Below, one piece after another: positions 43,212 to 52,253 of a stretch of DNA of 64,000 nt. The notes beneath the pieces were generated by a model. It ran no database searches, was not told the origin of the DNA, and was given only the letters and a program-made list of their open reading frames with translations. Position numbers and translations under genes: made by a program. This stretch comes from Leisingera sp. ANG59 (GTDB taxonomy: Bacteria; Pseudomonadota; Alphaproteobacteria; Rhodobacterales; Rhodobacteraceae). The stretch lies in contig NZ_WLCM01000023.1 in the NCBI RefSeq assembly GCF_013317235.1, positions 1 to 64,000 of the forward strand, in the 5' to 3' direction. Within the stretch, counting starts at the first letter, position 1; each line of letters opens with the position of its first letter.

Positions 43212-46200
43212 CTGACTTCCACACGCCCCGTGCCGGTGCGGGCGCGGTAGGCGGGGCGGTACATGTCTTCGACCGAGGCCGCGGGATGGTGGAACACGCC
43301 GGGCGTCACCGCGCGGACCACGTAGGCCAGCGTCACAGGCGAGGCACCGCGCACATTCACCGCCGCCAGGAAGCGGTCGCTGCGGAATTCGGCGTGTTCG
43401 GCCTCTGCCGGGTTCAGCCAGTCGAGATCGCGCAGGTCGCCGGAGCGCAGGAGGTTGGGATTGTCGATCTCGAACCCCGCGGGCAGCGGGTCGTTGATCA
43501 TCAGCCGGGCGCCGGCCTTCTCATGCGGCTTCACCCGCAGGACCGCGACGAAGCGCGCGCCGGCAGAGACGGACTGCACCTTCAGCGGCTGGCCCTCCAG
43601 CGTGTAATAGCTGCGCTCGATGGTGTAGCCGAAGCCCCCTGCCGCGGGCGGGACTTCTGGCACGCCAAGCGTGGTGAGAGTTATCTCCGCGGAGCGCCCG
43701 CTGGCAGCGGAGAGCGCCAGTTCCGGGATATCCTGCCCGTCGGCGGCCTGCACAAACGGACCCGGCACAGGCTGGCCATTGACCAGAAGACCGGAGTCTT
43801 CGGGGTTCCGGGCCAGGGCATGGGCGGCCATCAGGGTCCACGCGGATTCTTGTGTGGAGCGGATACCGCTGGCGTTCGAGAGCCGCGCCGACAGGCTGGC
43901 GCGGTCCACCGCTTCCGATCCGGCCTCCGCCGCGAGCGCCAGAACGCCGGCGGTGTCGCGCAACCTTGTGCCGAAGTCGGCGCGCCAGAGGCGGGCTTCA
44001 TTCCGCGTCTCATTGCCGATCATCTGCGCGGCGCGGGCAAACATCCGGTCGGCGCGGCGCTGGTCGCCATAAGCCGCAAGGGCTGCGCCCAGCTGGGCGG
44101 CGGAGAGTGGCGTGGCAAAGGCGTCGCCCTTCACATCAGCGTAATAGCGCAGGTCGCCCATCTGGGCGGCGCCTTCGCGGGCCAGCACCAGGAGGGCATA
44201 GGCGATCTCCTCGCCGCCCCTGTCGAAGTCGGCGGCATAGTTGATGCGGTTGCGCAGGTTGTCCATGGCCTGCGCGAAGGCCTGCTGCGGCACCGCGTAG
44301 CCTTGGGCGCGAGCGCGGCTCAGGAAGTCACTTGCATAGGCATCGAGCCAGAACTCACCGCTGTCGGCTCGCCAGAGGCCGAAGGCGCCGGAGGGGGCCT
44401 GGCGGGTCAGCACCTGGCGGATGGCGGCGTTGATGCGCGCGTCCACCGCCGGGCCACTGCCCAAACCCGCGGCCTGCGCGACGCTGCTGAGGTAGAGGAG
44501 CGGCAGCGCCTTCGACGTCACCTGTTCGGTGCAGCCGTAGGGGTACTGATCCAGTTCCGCCAAGAGGCCCGGCACGTCGAATTTCGCCAGCGGGCCAGAG
44601 GAGATGGTGGCCCGGGCGGTGCCGGGGCGGAGGCCCGCGAAGACGTCCTTGCTGAAAAGGAAGGTGTCGCCGCCCGCCAAGGTGAAGCGGCGGGTTTCCG
44701 AAGTCACCGGATCATTGACGCGGACCGGCATGCGCAGGGTTTGTCGCAGGTCCTGCCCGTTTGGCGTGGTGAGGGTGAGGGTCAGCTCATTGTCGCCCAC
44801 GGTTTCTGCCGTGACCGGGAGGTCCAGCACCGCCTTGCCCTGCTCCGCCAGAGTGACGGAGACTGGCAGGCTGCCGAGCGTCAGGCCGCCTGCGGTGCGG
44901 GCGCTGAGGGCCATCTGACCGGCGGGGCCGTCGGCGTGGACGATTTCGATGCGGGCGCGGCTTTGATCGCCCGGCGCCAGGAAGCGCGGCAGCGAGGCGG
45001 TGACCACCACCGGGTCGCGCACCAGCATGTCGGCCTCTGCCTGTCCCACGGCCTTGCCCGACCAGGCGACGGCCATCAGCCGCACGGTGCCGTTGAAGGC
45101 GGGCAGGGTCATCGGGAATTCGGCCTCGCCACTCGCGTCTACTTTCAGCGGGCCGGAGAAAAGGGCCACAAGGTCCTGCGTAGGGGGTGGCGATTGCATC
45201 TTCATACCGCTGTCCGCGTCACCGCCGGAGCGAATTAGGCCCAGGGCGCCGTTGCCGGGGTCGATCAGGCGGCCATAGACGTCACGCAGTTCCATCCCCA
45301 GGCGGCGCTGGCCGTAGTAATGCGCGCTGGGGTCGGGGCTGGTGAAGCCGGTGAGGTTGAGGATGCCGAGGTCCACGGCGGCGACGGTGAGCCAGACCTC
45401 CTCGCCCTCCGCCGCACCATCCACGCGGATTTTCGCAACTTGGGTGCCGCGCGGGCGGGTGACTTCGGGGACGTCAATGGCGACCTGCAGCTGCTGGCCG
45501 GGCTGGGTAACGGCGGCGTGGGCCAGACCCAGGGCGCGCAGCGGGGTGCGGCCCCTGTCGCCTGCTACAGGCTGGATCACGGTGGCGGTCACATAGGCGC
45601 CGCTGCCCCAATCCTGCGTCACCTCCAGCGGGATCACGGTTTCGCCGGCCGGGACCTCCACCGCGATGCGGTGGATCAGATGGTTTGAGACGACCGAGAC
45701 CAGCGCCGTGCCGGCTGCTTGCGGCACGATGCGGAGGCGGGCCGTGTCGCCGGGGACATAGCTTTCGCTATCCAGCGACAGGTCCAGCCGGGCGGGAGTC
45801 TCGGTGCTGCCTTCGGGCGCGTACCAGCCGGCGTAGAAGTCAAAAGCGGCTGACGCATATTCGCCGTCGAGGCGTTCCACCACCAGCTCATAGCGGCCCC
45901 AGCCGACGGGCTGCGACAGCGGCAGCGAATCACTGCCCAGCTGTGCCTCGCCGGTGGCGATGCGGGTGCGGCGGGTCACCGGTTCCCAGTTCCAGTTGCC
46001 GTAGAGCTGATACCATTGGTAGCGGGTCTCGACCCGGTTCAGGGTCCATTTGACCCGCATCGGCATGGGTGTCAGGTCCGGGGCCAAGGCGATGAGTTCG
46101 AAGCCTGCCGCAGAGCCCTCTGCCGCCACCTCGTCAAACTGCGGCTTGATGCCGAGGACCGGACCGGCGGGGCGCACGGGCAGTTCCAGCACGCGCTCCA

Positions 46201-48655
46201 CCGGACGGGCGGATCCATCGGCGACGCGGGTGGTGAGGGTCGCGATCAGCGGCTTGCCCTCTGCCGGGGTGGCGGCAGGGAGGCTGGCCGCGAAAACCGC
46301 ACCGCCATCGGCGCCGGTTTCCTCACCGCCGAAGTACTCAGTCTGGGCTGAGGAAGCCTCGTCATAGCGGCCGAAGCGGAAGCCGGGCCATTGCTCCAGT
46401 GTGTTTGCCGCGGTGAGGCGGACGCTGCCCTCCACCTTCAGGCCTGCGCCCGGCGCGCCGAACAGGTAATCGGCCTGCAGCGCGATCTGCGCAGCGCTGC
46501 CGGGCAGGAGGGCATCTGCATTCGTGACCTGCTGCGAAAAATCGATGCGCTCGGGCAGGAAATCCTCGACCAGGATCTGGCGGCTGGCGAGCGCGGGGGC
46601 CTTGAGGTCGCTCTTGATCTCGATCCGCCAGGTGCCGCGCGGGGCGGCGGGGCCGGTGGCGAGCGCAAAGACATGGCCGCCCTGATGGCCGGAAGCGGAG
46701 GTCTGGCGGGTGTATTCGACCCCGTCGGGGCGCAAGAGGATCGCGGTGAGCGGCAGGCCGACAATCGCCTGCGCCTGGCTGTCACGCGCCAGCGCGGTCA
46801 CATGCACGGTCTCGCCGGCGCGGAAGGCGCCGCGGGTGGTGGCGAGGAAGACATCCACCGGCCCCGGCGCGGGGCGGCCGGCAACGCCGCGGTCCGACAG
46901 GTCAAAGGCCGCGTCATTCAGAGGCAGGAAGGTGAAGTCGCCCTCACCTGCCCGCGCGGTGATCAGCGCGGGCGCTGCGCCGCCGGAACCGCGGCTGAGG
47001 CCGGGGGCAAACTGCACATAACCGCTTGAGTCGCTGGTTGCGGTCGCCAAAACCTCATTGGCGGCGGAGATCAGGCTGACCTCGGCGCCCTCATGCGGTT
47101 TGGCATCCGCCAGGGCTTGCACCTGCACATGGAGGCCGTCGCTGCCGGACATGGTGGAAAGGCCGAGGCCGGTCAGCACGAACCACTGGGTGGCGCCGAC
47201 ATCGTCATAGGGATCAGCACCCGGCACCCGGGCGGTCAGCGCGTAAAGCCCCGGCTTTTGCCCATTTAGAGCCTCATCCAGAGGCAGGCGGCTGGTCATG
47301 GCCTGGTTGAGCGCGGTGTTCACTTCAGCACTGCCGGTCCAGATTTCCTCGGCGATATCCGCGGCGAAATGCTCATCCTCCCACTGGGACAGCGGCTTGG
47401 CAAAGTACCCCTCCTGCAGGGTGCGCAGCACGTTGCGGCTGCTGACCCGGCGCAGGCGCAGGTCCAGTTGCGTCAGGTTCACGGTTTCCACCGGCAGCGC
47501 CGCCGCACCGCCTGCGGGCAGCACATAGGCGCGGCCCGGGAAGCGGACCTGCGGGGCGCGGTCGCGCACGTAATGGGTCAGCTCCACGTCTTTGTAGAGC
47601 TGCTCGCCGCTGACCGCGGGCAGGCCGCGGCGCAGGGTGATGCGGTAGCGCTTGCCGTGCTCCGCCCCGTCGAGGCACAGCTGGCGGCCCTGGGCGGTGA
47701 CGGCGAGGCTGCCTTCGGGCAGGCGGACGTAGTTTTCGTAGTCGGTTCCGGCCTGTTCCAGGTCTTCCGAGAACTCGGCGCAGATGCGCGGGGCGGCGCT
47801 GTCGCTTTCCACCGTGCTGGAGGTGACGCGGAAGCCGTATTTGGCAATGGCATCCTCCAGCTGCGCGGCGCGGGCGGCATCCGGCGCAATGTCCTGCGCC
47901 AGCCGCAGCAGAGGCAGCATGGCGCGGCCCCTGCCCTGCAGCTGCTGTGCATCAGCGGCCGCTGACAGCGCCTCAGCCTGGCTGTCCGGGGCACTGGCCC
48001 GCAAGTAGCCGTTCAGCGCGGCGGAATACGCCTGCGCGCGGTAGCGGCGCTGCTGGCTGCGGCTGCTGCTGTCCTTGGCAGCACGCAGCAAATATGCTGA
48101 AAATTGCGTCCAGTCCGCAGCCTCATCACTCAGCACAACAGCCTGCGCCATCCAGCGCAGGGCGGCAAGGGGCTCACCGCTCCGCAGCAGGGAGCGGGCC
48201 GCGGCGCGGGCCTCGCCTGCGTCATTGGTGGAAAGCGGGTAGTCCAGCCCCAGGATGCGGGCCTGCACGGCGGCGGTCTGCAAGTCCTGCTGCGGCAGGA
48301 AATCCAGCCGCGCGGCACGCGATGCCGCCGCCGCTTCCAGCCCGGGCGCTGCGGGCTGTTTCACCGCGGAAAGGGCGCCGGCATAGGGGTTGGACTGCTC
48401 CAGAGCCAATTTCGGAAAGCAGGCATTTGCCCTTTGATTGAAGACGAAGCCTGCGCAGTCGGCCTGCGCCGAGCAGGCCCGGGCACAGGAGGCAGTGTCA
48501 GTATCAAACAGCGGCTGCAAATCAGAGCCGAAGAAATCAGTATCCGCGTAGACACGGTAACTGAATGCAGGAACCGCCTGCTGCGCACTGGCAGCCGGAA
48601 GAAACGCAAGAAAAGCAATAAAATAAAGAAAAGCAGAAGCAAACAGACGCGGCAT
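43208..48655 (-). CDS. Alpha-2-macroglobulin family protein with N-terminal PAN domain
   Basis: A 1,815-residue exported protease inhibitor-like protein (YfhM type). The signal peptide ends near AASAQ. A PAN/apple-like domain (about residues 25-75) has four Cys in SCARACSAQADC and ANACFPK. Macroglobulin domains follow (about 350-900), then the A2M core, and the thioester motif YGCTEQ near residue 1,373 is intact, so covalent trapping is expected. The start at 48655 has GGAGGG upstream. Its stop overlaps the pbpC start; in other proteobacteria such proteins pair with PBP1C, apparently to guard the cell envelope against foreign proteases. Confidence 0.93.
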   Translation of the reverse strand: MPRLFASAFLYFIAFLAFLPAASAQQAVPAFSYRVYADTDFFGSDLQPLFDTDTASCARACSAQADCAGFVFNQRANACFPKLALEQSNPYAGALSAVKQPAAPGLEAAAASRAARLDFLPQQDLQTAAVQARILGLDYPLSTNDAGEARAAARSLLRSGEPLAALRWMAQAVVLSDEAADWTQFSAYLLRAAKDSSSRSQQRRYRAQAYSAALNGYLRASAPDSQAEALSAAADAQQLQGRGRAMLPLLRLAQDIAPDAARAAQLEDAIAKYGFRVTSSTVESDSAAPRICAEFSEDLEQAGTDYENYVRLPEGSLAVTAQGRQLCLDGAEHGKRYRITLRRGLPAVSGEQLYKDVELTHYVRDRAPQVRFPGRAYVLPAGGAAALPVETVNLTQLDLRLRRVSSRNVLRTLQEGYFAKPLSQWEDEHFAADIAEEIWTGSAEVNTALNQAMTSRLPLDEALNGQKPGLYALTARVPGADPYDDVGATQWFVLTGLGLSTMSGSDGLHVQVQALADAKPHEGAEVSLISAANEVLATATSDSSGYVQFAPGLSRGSGGAAPALITARAGEGDFTFLPLNDAAFDLSDRGVAGRPAPGPVDVFLATTRGAFRAGETVHVTALARDSQAQAIVGLPLTAILLRPDGVEYTRQTSASGHQGGHVFALATGPAAPRGTWRIEIKSDLKAPALASRQILVEDFLPERIDFSQQVTNADALLPGSAAQIALQADYLFGAPGAGLKVEGSVRLTAANTLEQWPGFRFGRYDEASSAQTEYFGGEETGADGGAVFAASLPAATPAEGKPLIATLTTRVADGSARPVERVLELPVRPAGPVLGIKPQFDEVAAEGSAAGFELIALAPDLTPMPMRVKWTLNRVETRYQWYQLYGNWNWEPVTRRTRIATGEAQLGSDSLPLSQPVGWGRYELVVERLDGEYASAAFDFYAGWYAPEGSTETPARLDLSLDSESYVPGDTARLRIVPQAAGTALVSVVSNHLIHRIAVEVPAGETVIPLEVTQDWGSGAYVTATVIQPVAGDRGRTPLRALGLAHAAVTQPGQQLQVAIDVPEVTRPRGTQVAKIRVDGAAEGEEVWLTVAAVDLGILNLTGFTSPDPSAHYYGQRRLGMELRDVYGRLIDPGNGALGLIRSGGDADSGMKMQSPPPTQDLVALFSGPLKVDASGEAEFPMTLPAFNGTVRLMAVAWSGKAVGQAEADMLVRDPVVVTASLPRFLAPGDQSRARIEIVHADGPAGQMALSARTAGGLTLGSLPVSVTLAEQGKAVLDLPVTAETVGDNELTLTLTTPNGQDLRQTLRMPVRVNDPVTSETRRFTLAGGDTFLFSKDVFAGLRPGTARATISSGPLAKFDVPGLLAELDQYPYGCTEQVTSKALPLLYLSSVAQAAGLGSGPAVDARINAAIRQVLTRQAPSGAFGLWRADSGEFWLDAYASDFLSRARAQGYAVPQQAFAQAMDNLRNRINYAADFDRGGEEIAYALLVLAREGAAQMGDLRYYADVKGDAFATPLSAAQLGAALAAYGDQRRADRMFARAAQMIGNETRNEARLWRADFGTRLRDTAGVLALAAEAGSEAVDRASLSARLSNASGIRSTQESAWTLMAAHALARNPEDSGLLVNGQPVPGPFVQAADGQDIPELALSAASGRSAEITLTTLGVPEVPPAAGGFGYTIERSYYTLEGQPLKVQSVSAGARFVAVLRVKPHEKAGARLMINDPLPAGFEIDNPNLLRSGDLRDLDWLNPAEAEHAEFRSDRFLAAVNVRGASPVTLAYVVRAVTPGVFHHPAASVEDMYRPAYRARTGTGRVEVR

Positions 48656-48805
48656 GGCACCCTCCAATACTGAAGGCAGGCTGGCACGGGCTTAACGTCA
48701 TAGCAAGATTCCTCCGCGTAACAAAAAGGGAGAGCAGCGCGGCTGCCCTGCGCGCAGAAATTGCTGCGCGCCTTTTTGTGGTGATGAATGGCGGAGTTCG
48801 CAGGG

Positions 48806-51109
48806 ATGAGCCTTGCTGACAAACTGGCGGAGGAACGGCGGGCGCGGCTCGCTGCTGAACGGCTGCTTGAGCTGAAGCAGGCCGAGCTGTCCGCTGCCAA
48901 CCGCAAGCTGGGCCGCCACGCGCTGGCGCTGACCAAGCAGATCGGCCAGACCCAGGCCGAGGTTGCCACCGTGCGCGATGAAAACGCCAAAGTGAAATCC
49001 GACCTCCACACCGCCAACGAGAAGATTGAAACTGCCGAGCGGCGGCTGTGGCATTCGATCCAGGCGTTTCAGGACGGGTTCGCCTTCTTTGACGCCGCGG
49101 GCCACCTGATCGGCGCCAACACCGCTTACCTCAACATCTTCGACGGGCTGGAGGAGGTCACTCCCGGCATCACCTACGAGCGGATCCTCGAGCTGATGAC
49201 CGACGAGGGGCTGATCAACACCGGCAGCATGAAGGCCGGGGAATGGCATGCGATGATGTCGGAGCGCTGGCAGTCCGATTCCCCGGAACCGGTGGTGGTC
49301 CAGCTCTGGGACGAGCGGTACCTGCGGCTGATTGATCAGCGCGGCCACGGCGGCGACGTGGTGACGCTGGCGCTCGATATCACCTCAACCGTGCGCTACG
49401 AGCAGGAGCTGCAGGACGCCCGCGCCCGGGCCGAGGCCGCGAACCGCGCCAAGTCCGCTTTCCTCGCCAATATGAGCCACGAGATCCGCACCCCGATGAA
49501 CGGCGTGGTCGGCATGGCTGAACTGCTTAACGATACCGATCTGGACGACGAGCAGCGGCTTTATGCCAAGACCATCAAGAACTCGGGCGAGGCGCTGCTG
49601 GTCATCATCAATGACGTCCTGGATTACTCCAAGATCGAGGCCGACAAGCTGGAGCTGCACCCGCAGGAGTTCGATCTGGAGCGCAGCCTGCATGAGGTGG
49701 TGATGCTGCTGCAGCCCACCGCCCGCGACAAGGGGCTGGCGCTCTTGGTGGACTATGACCTGTTTCTGCCGACCCGTTTCACTGGCGACCCCGGCCGGAT
49801 CCGGCAGGTGCTGACGAACCTGGCCGGAAATGCGGTCAAATTCACCAGGCAGGGCCATGTGACCCTGCGGGTCACCGGAATCACCTCCCCGGAAGACGGC
49901 CAGTGCGCGGTGCATGTCACAATTGAGGACACCGGGATCGGCATCCCGGCGGAAAAACTGGAGCATGTGTTCGGCGAGTTCAACCAGGTCGAGGATGAAC
50001 GCAACCGCAAGTTCGAAGGAACCGGGCTGGGGCTGGCGATCTCCAAGCGGCTGATCGAGATGATGGGCGGCGAGATCTGGGTCGACAGCGAAGAGGGCAA
50101 GGGCTCCTGCTTCGGCTTCCGGCTGCCGCTGCCGGTGGCAGGCGCGTCAGAGCAGACGCTGCCGAAAATGCCCGGCAGCCTGCGCCATGTGCTGCTGGTG
50201 GATGACGTGCCGCTGAACTGCGAGATCCTGCAGAACCACCTGCAGATGCTGGGCCTCCAGGTGACCACGGCCGGCACCGCGGCGGAGGCGCTGGCGGCCA
50301 TGCAGGGCGGTATCAGCCTGGTGCTGAGCGGCCATAACCTGCCGGGTCTGGACGGCCTGCAGCTGGCCCGCGACCTCAGGTCCTACGGCTGGACAGGGGT
50401 GCCGGTCCTGCTGCTGAACTCCAGCCCGCATGCCGCCATCGGCTCCGACATGCGGCAGCTGGTCAGCGGTGTGCTGCAAAGCCCGGCCCCGCGCGGTGAC
50501 CTGTTCAGCCAGCTGGCGCGGCTGGGCAGCGAAACCGCAGGCCCGGATGCGTCCGGCGCGGCCGCCGCTCCTGTTGCAGCGGCGCCTGCGCCGCCGCCGG
50601 CGGTGCCACCCGTGCCAGCCGCCGCGGTTCCGACGGCACCCGCAACTCCCGCCGCCGCCGCGGACGCACCGGCCCGCAAGATGCGGGTGCTGGCGGCGGA
50701 GGACAACAAGACCAACCAGCTGGTGTTCCGCAAGATCGTGAAGGAGCTGAACATCGAGCTGCAGTTTGCCGGCAACGGGCTGGAGGCGGTGGAGGCCTAC
50801 CAGACTTTCCGCCCCGATCTGATCTTCATGGACATCTCGATGCCGATGATGGACGGCAAGGAAGCCACGATGGAGATCCGCAGGCTGGAGGCAGGGACCG
50901 GCAGCCATGTGCCGGTGGTGGCGCTGACCGCGCACGCGATGTCGGGAGATTCCGAGGGCATTCTGGCCGCCGGGCTGGACCATTACCTGACCAAACCGCT
51001 GCGCAAGGCGATGATCCACGATCAGATCCGCAGCCACGCGCCTGCGGGCATCCAGCCGGTTGAGGCGGACGAGACGTCCGCCAAGGCTGCATCCGGAGGC
51101 GCGCACTGA
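48806..51109 (+). CDS. Hybrid sensor histidine kinase with two receiver domains
   Basis: A 767-residue soluble kinase without membrane helices. An N-terminal coiled coil (residues 1-85) precedes a PAS-like domain ([20 protein letters not shown]), then the HisKA box [13 protein letters not shown] with His225 and the ATPase motifs ([26 protein letters not shown]). The first receiver ([15 protein letters not shown]) has Gly509 (GGC at 50330-50332) where the phosphoacceptor Asp belongs. An Ala/Pro linker leads to a second receiver with intact Asp676 ([13 protein letters not shown]). The start at 48806 is chosen for GGAG nine bases upstream; an ATG at 48788 is possible. Confidence 0.88.
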   Translation: MSLADKLAEERRARLAAERLLELKQAELSAANRKLGRHALALTKQIGQTQAEVATVRDENAKVKSDLHTANEKIETAERRLWHSIQAFQDGFAFFDAAGHLIGANTAYLNIFDGLEEVTPGITYERILELMTDEGLINTGSMKAGEWHAMMSERWQSDSPEPVVVQLWDERYLRLIDQRGHGGDVVTLALDITSTVRYEQELQDARARAEAANRAKSAFLANMSHEIRTPMNGVVGMAELLNDTDLDDEQRLYAKTIKNSGEALLVIINDVLDYSKIEADKLELHPQEFDLERSLHEVVMLLQPTARDKGLALLVDYDLFLPTRFTGDPGRIRQVLTNLAGNAVKFTRQGHVTLRVTGITSPEDGQCAVHVTIEDTGIGIPAEKLEHVFGEFNQVEDERNRKFEGTGLGLAISKRLIEMMGGEIWVDSEEGKGSCFGFRLPLPVAGASEQTLPKMPGSLRHVLLVDDVPLNCEILQNHLQMLGLQVTTAGTAAEALAAMQGGISLVLSGHNLPGLDGLQLARDLRSYGWTGVPVLLLNSSPHAAIGSDMRQLVSGVLQSPAPRGDLFSQLARLGSETAGPDASGAAAAPVAAAPAPPPAVPPVPAAAVPTAPATPAAAADAPARKMRVLAAEDNKTNQLVFRKIVKELNIELQFAGNGLEAVEAYQTFRPDLIFMDISMPMMDGKEATMEIRRLEAGTGSHVPVVALTAHAMSGDSEGILAAGLDHYLTKPLRKAMIHDQIRSHAPAGIQPVEADETSAKAASGGAH

Positions 51110-51447
51110 GCGGCGAGCCCTTTCGCGCAGCGCCCGCTGCGGCTAGCGCGCTCCGGAACCTCGGGAGAAAAGCCGGTCCCGCTTCTCGATCAAAAAACGC
51201 GCCGGTGTCAGGATGTGGCCGCGCATGCCAGAACGCGCATCCCGGTTCCCCGCCTGAGAAGTCTCCACTGTTGCGGTTCCCCGGCATGCAGCCGAACCCG
51301 GGGCTCTCCCGCGCCCGCAGGCGCACCGGATACGCCCTCCGTGCGGCCTTGGGTCCGGCAGCGCGTTCCGCGCGCTGCCGGACCCAACCGGGATGGTGCA
51401 TTCCCTGGAATGTGCCGGGGCGGGCGGGAGCCGCCCCCTGCCGCGGC
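51110..51447. other. 338-base convergent interval with a strong hairpin
   Basis: No gene is supported. GGGTCCGGCAGCGCG (51351-51365) and its exact complement (51371-51385) form a 15-bp stem with loop TTCCG, but no T-run follows. It could end transcription of the kinase gene or yaaA with help from Rho. The stretch around 51160-51190 holds a weaker stem. No family A, B or C repeat was recognised here. Confidence 0.6.
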
Positions 51448-52212
51448 TCAGGCCTTGCGCAGGAAGACGGGCTTGTCCGGCTCGGACATCTGCGGCTGAT
51501 AGGCGTATCCGCCGGCGTCGAAATCCAGCAGGCTTTGTGCATCTGTCAGCCGGTGCTGGATGATATACCGCGCCATCGCGCCGCGGGCGCGTTTGGCGTA
51601 GAAGCTCACCACCTTGGGGGTACCGTTCTTGTCTTCCATGAAGACCGGCGTGACCACCCGCAGCTTCAGCGCCGCCAGATCCACCGCGCCAAAGTATTCC
51701 TGGCTGGCGCAGTTCACCAGCACCTCAGCGCCCGCGGCTTCTCCTTGCGCGTTCAGCGCGTCTGATACCTTGCGGCCCCAGAATTCATAGAGGTTCTTGC
51801 CGCGCGGGTTTTTCAGGCGGGAGCCCATCTCCAGCCGGTAGGGCTGCATCGCATCCAGCGGCCGCAGCACCCCATAAAGGCCCGACAGGATGCGGAAATG
51901 CTCCTGCGCCCAGGCCATTTCGCCGGCGTCCAGCGAGGCGGCTTCCAGACCCTGGTAGGTGTCGCCGGCAAAGGCCAGCGCCGCCGGGCGGGTGGCGTCC
52001 GTTTTCGGGTCGGCGGCAAAGTCCTGGAAGCGGGCATGGTTCAGCTTGGCCAGATCCTCGCTGATGTGCATCAGCTTCATCAGGTCTGCCACCGATTGTT
52101 CGCGCGCCACATCCGCCAGTTCCACCGCATCGTCATGCAGCGCGGGCCAGGTCATCTCCTGCTCCCGTTCCGCCCAGTCCAGCTTCTTGGCCGGAGAGGT
52201 CACTACCAGCAT
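51448..52212 (-). CDS. yaaA: Peroxide stress protein YaaA (DUF328)
   Basis: A 254-residue DNA-binding protein of the YaaA family, which lowers free iron and limits oxidative DNA damage during peroxide stress. Family features are the N-terminus MLVVTSPAKKLDW, then LYGVLRPLDAMQPYRLEMG, NLYEFWG, VLVNCASQEYF and VVSFYAKRARGAMARYI. The start at 52212 has AGGGGG upstream and matches family N-termini; the open frame extends further without homology. recQ lies just upstream on the same strand. Confidence 0.94.
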   Translation of the reverse strand: MLVVTSPAKKLDWAEREQEMTWPALHDDAVELADVAREQSVADLMKLMHISEDLAKLNHARFQDFAADPKTDATRPAALAFAGDTYQGLEAASLDAGEMAWAQEHFRILSGLYGVLRPLDAMQPYRLEMGSRLKNPRGKNLYEFWGRKVSDALNAQGEAAGAEVLVNCASQEYFGAVDLAALKLRVVTPVFMEDKNGTPKVVSFYAKRARGAMARYIIQHRLTDAQSLLDFDAGGYAYQPQMSEPDKPVFLRKA

Positions 52213-52253
52213 ATCTGCCCCCTTTGGTGCCTTGCCCGTTTCTTGGCGCGACC

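Noticed and set aside
43286-45238. A 650-codon plus-strand frame inside the alpha-2-macroglobulin gene
   Set aside because: Antisense to a gene with an intact thioester and continuous homology; no ribosome binding site.
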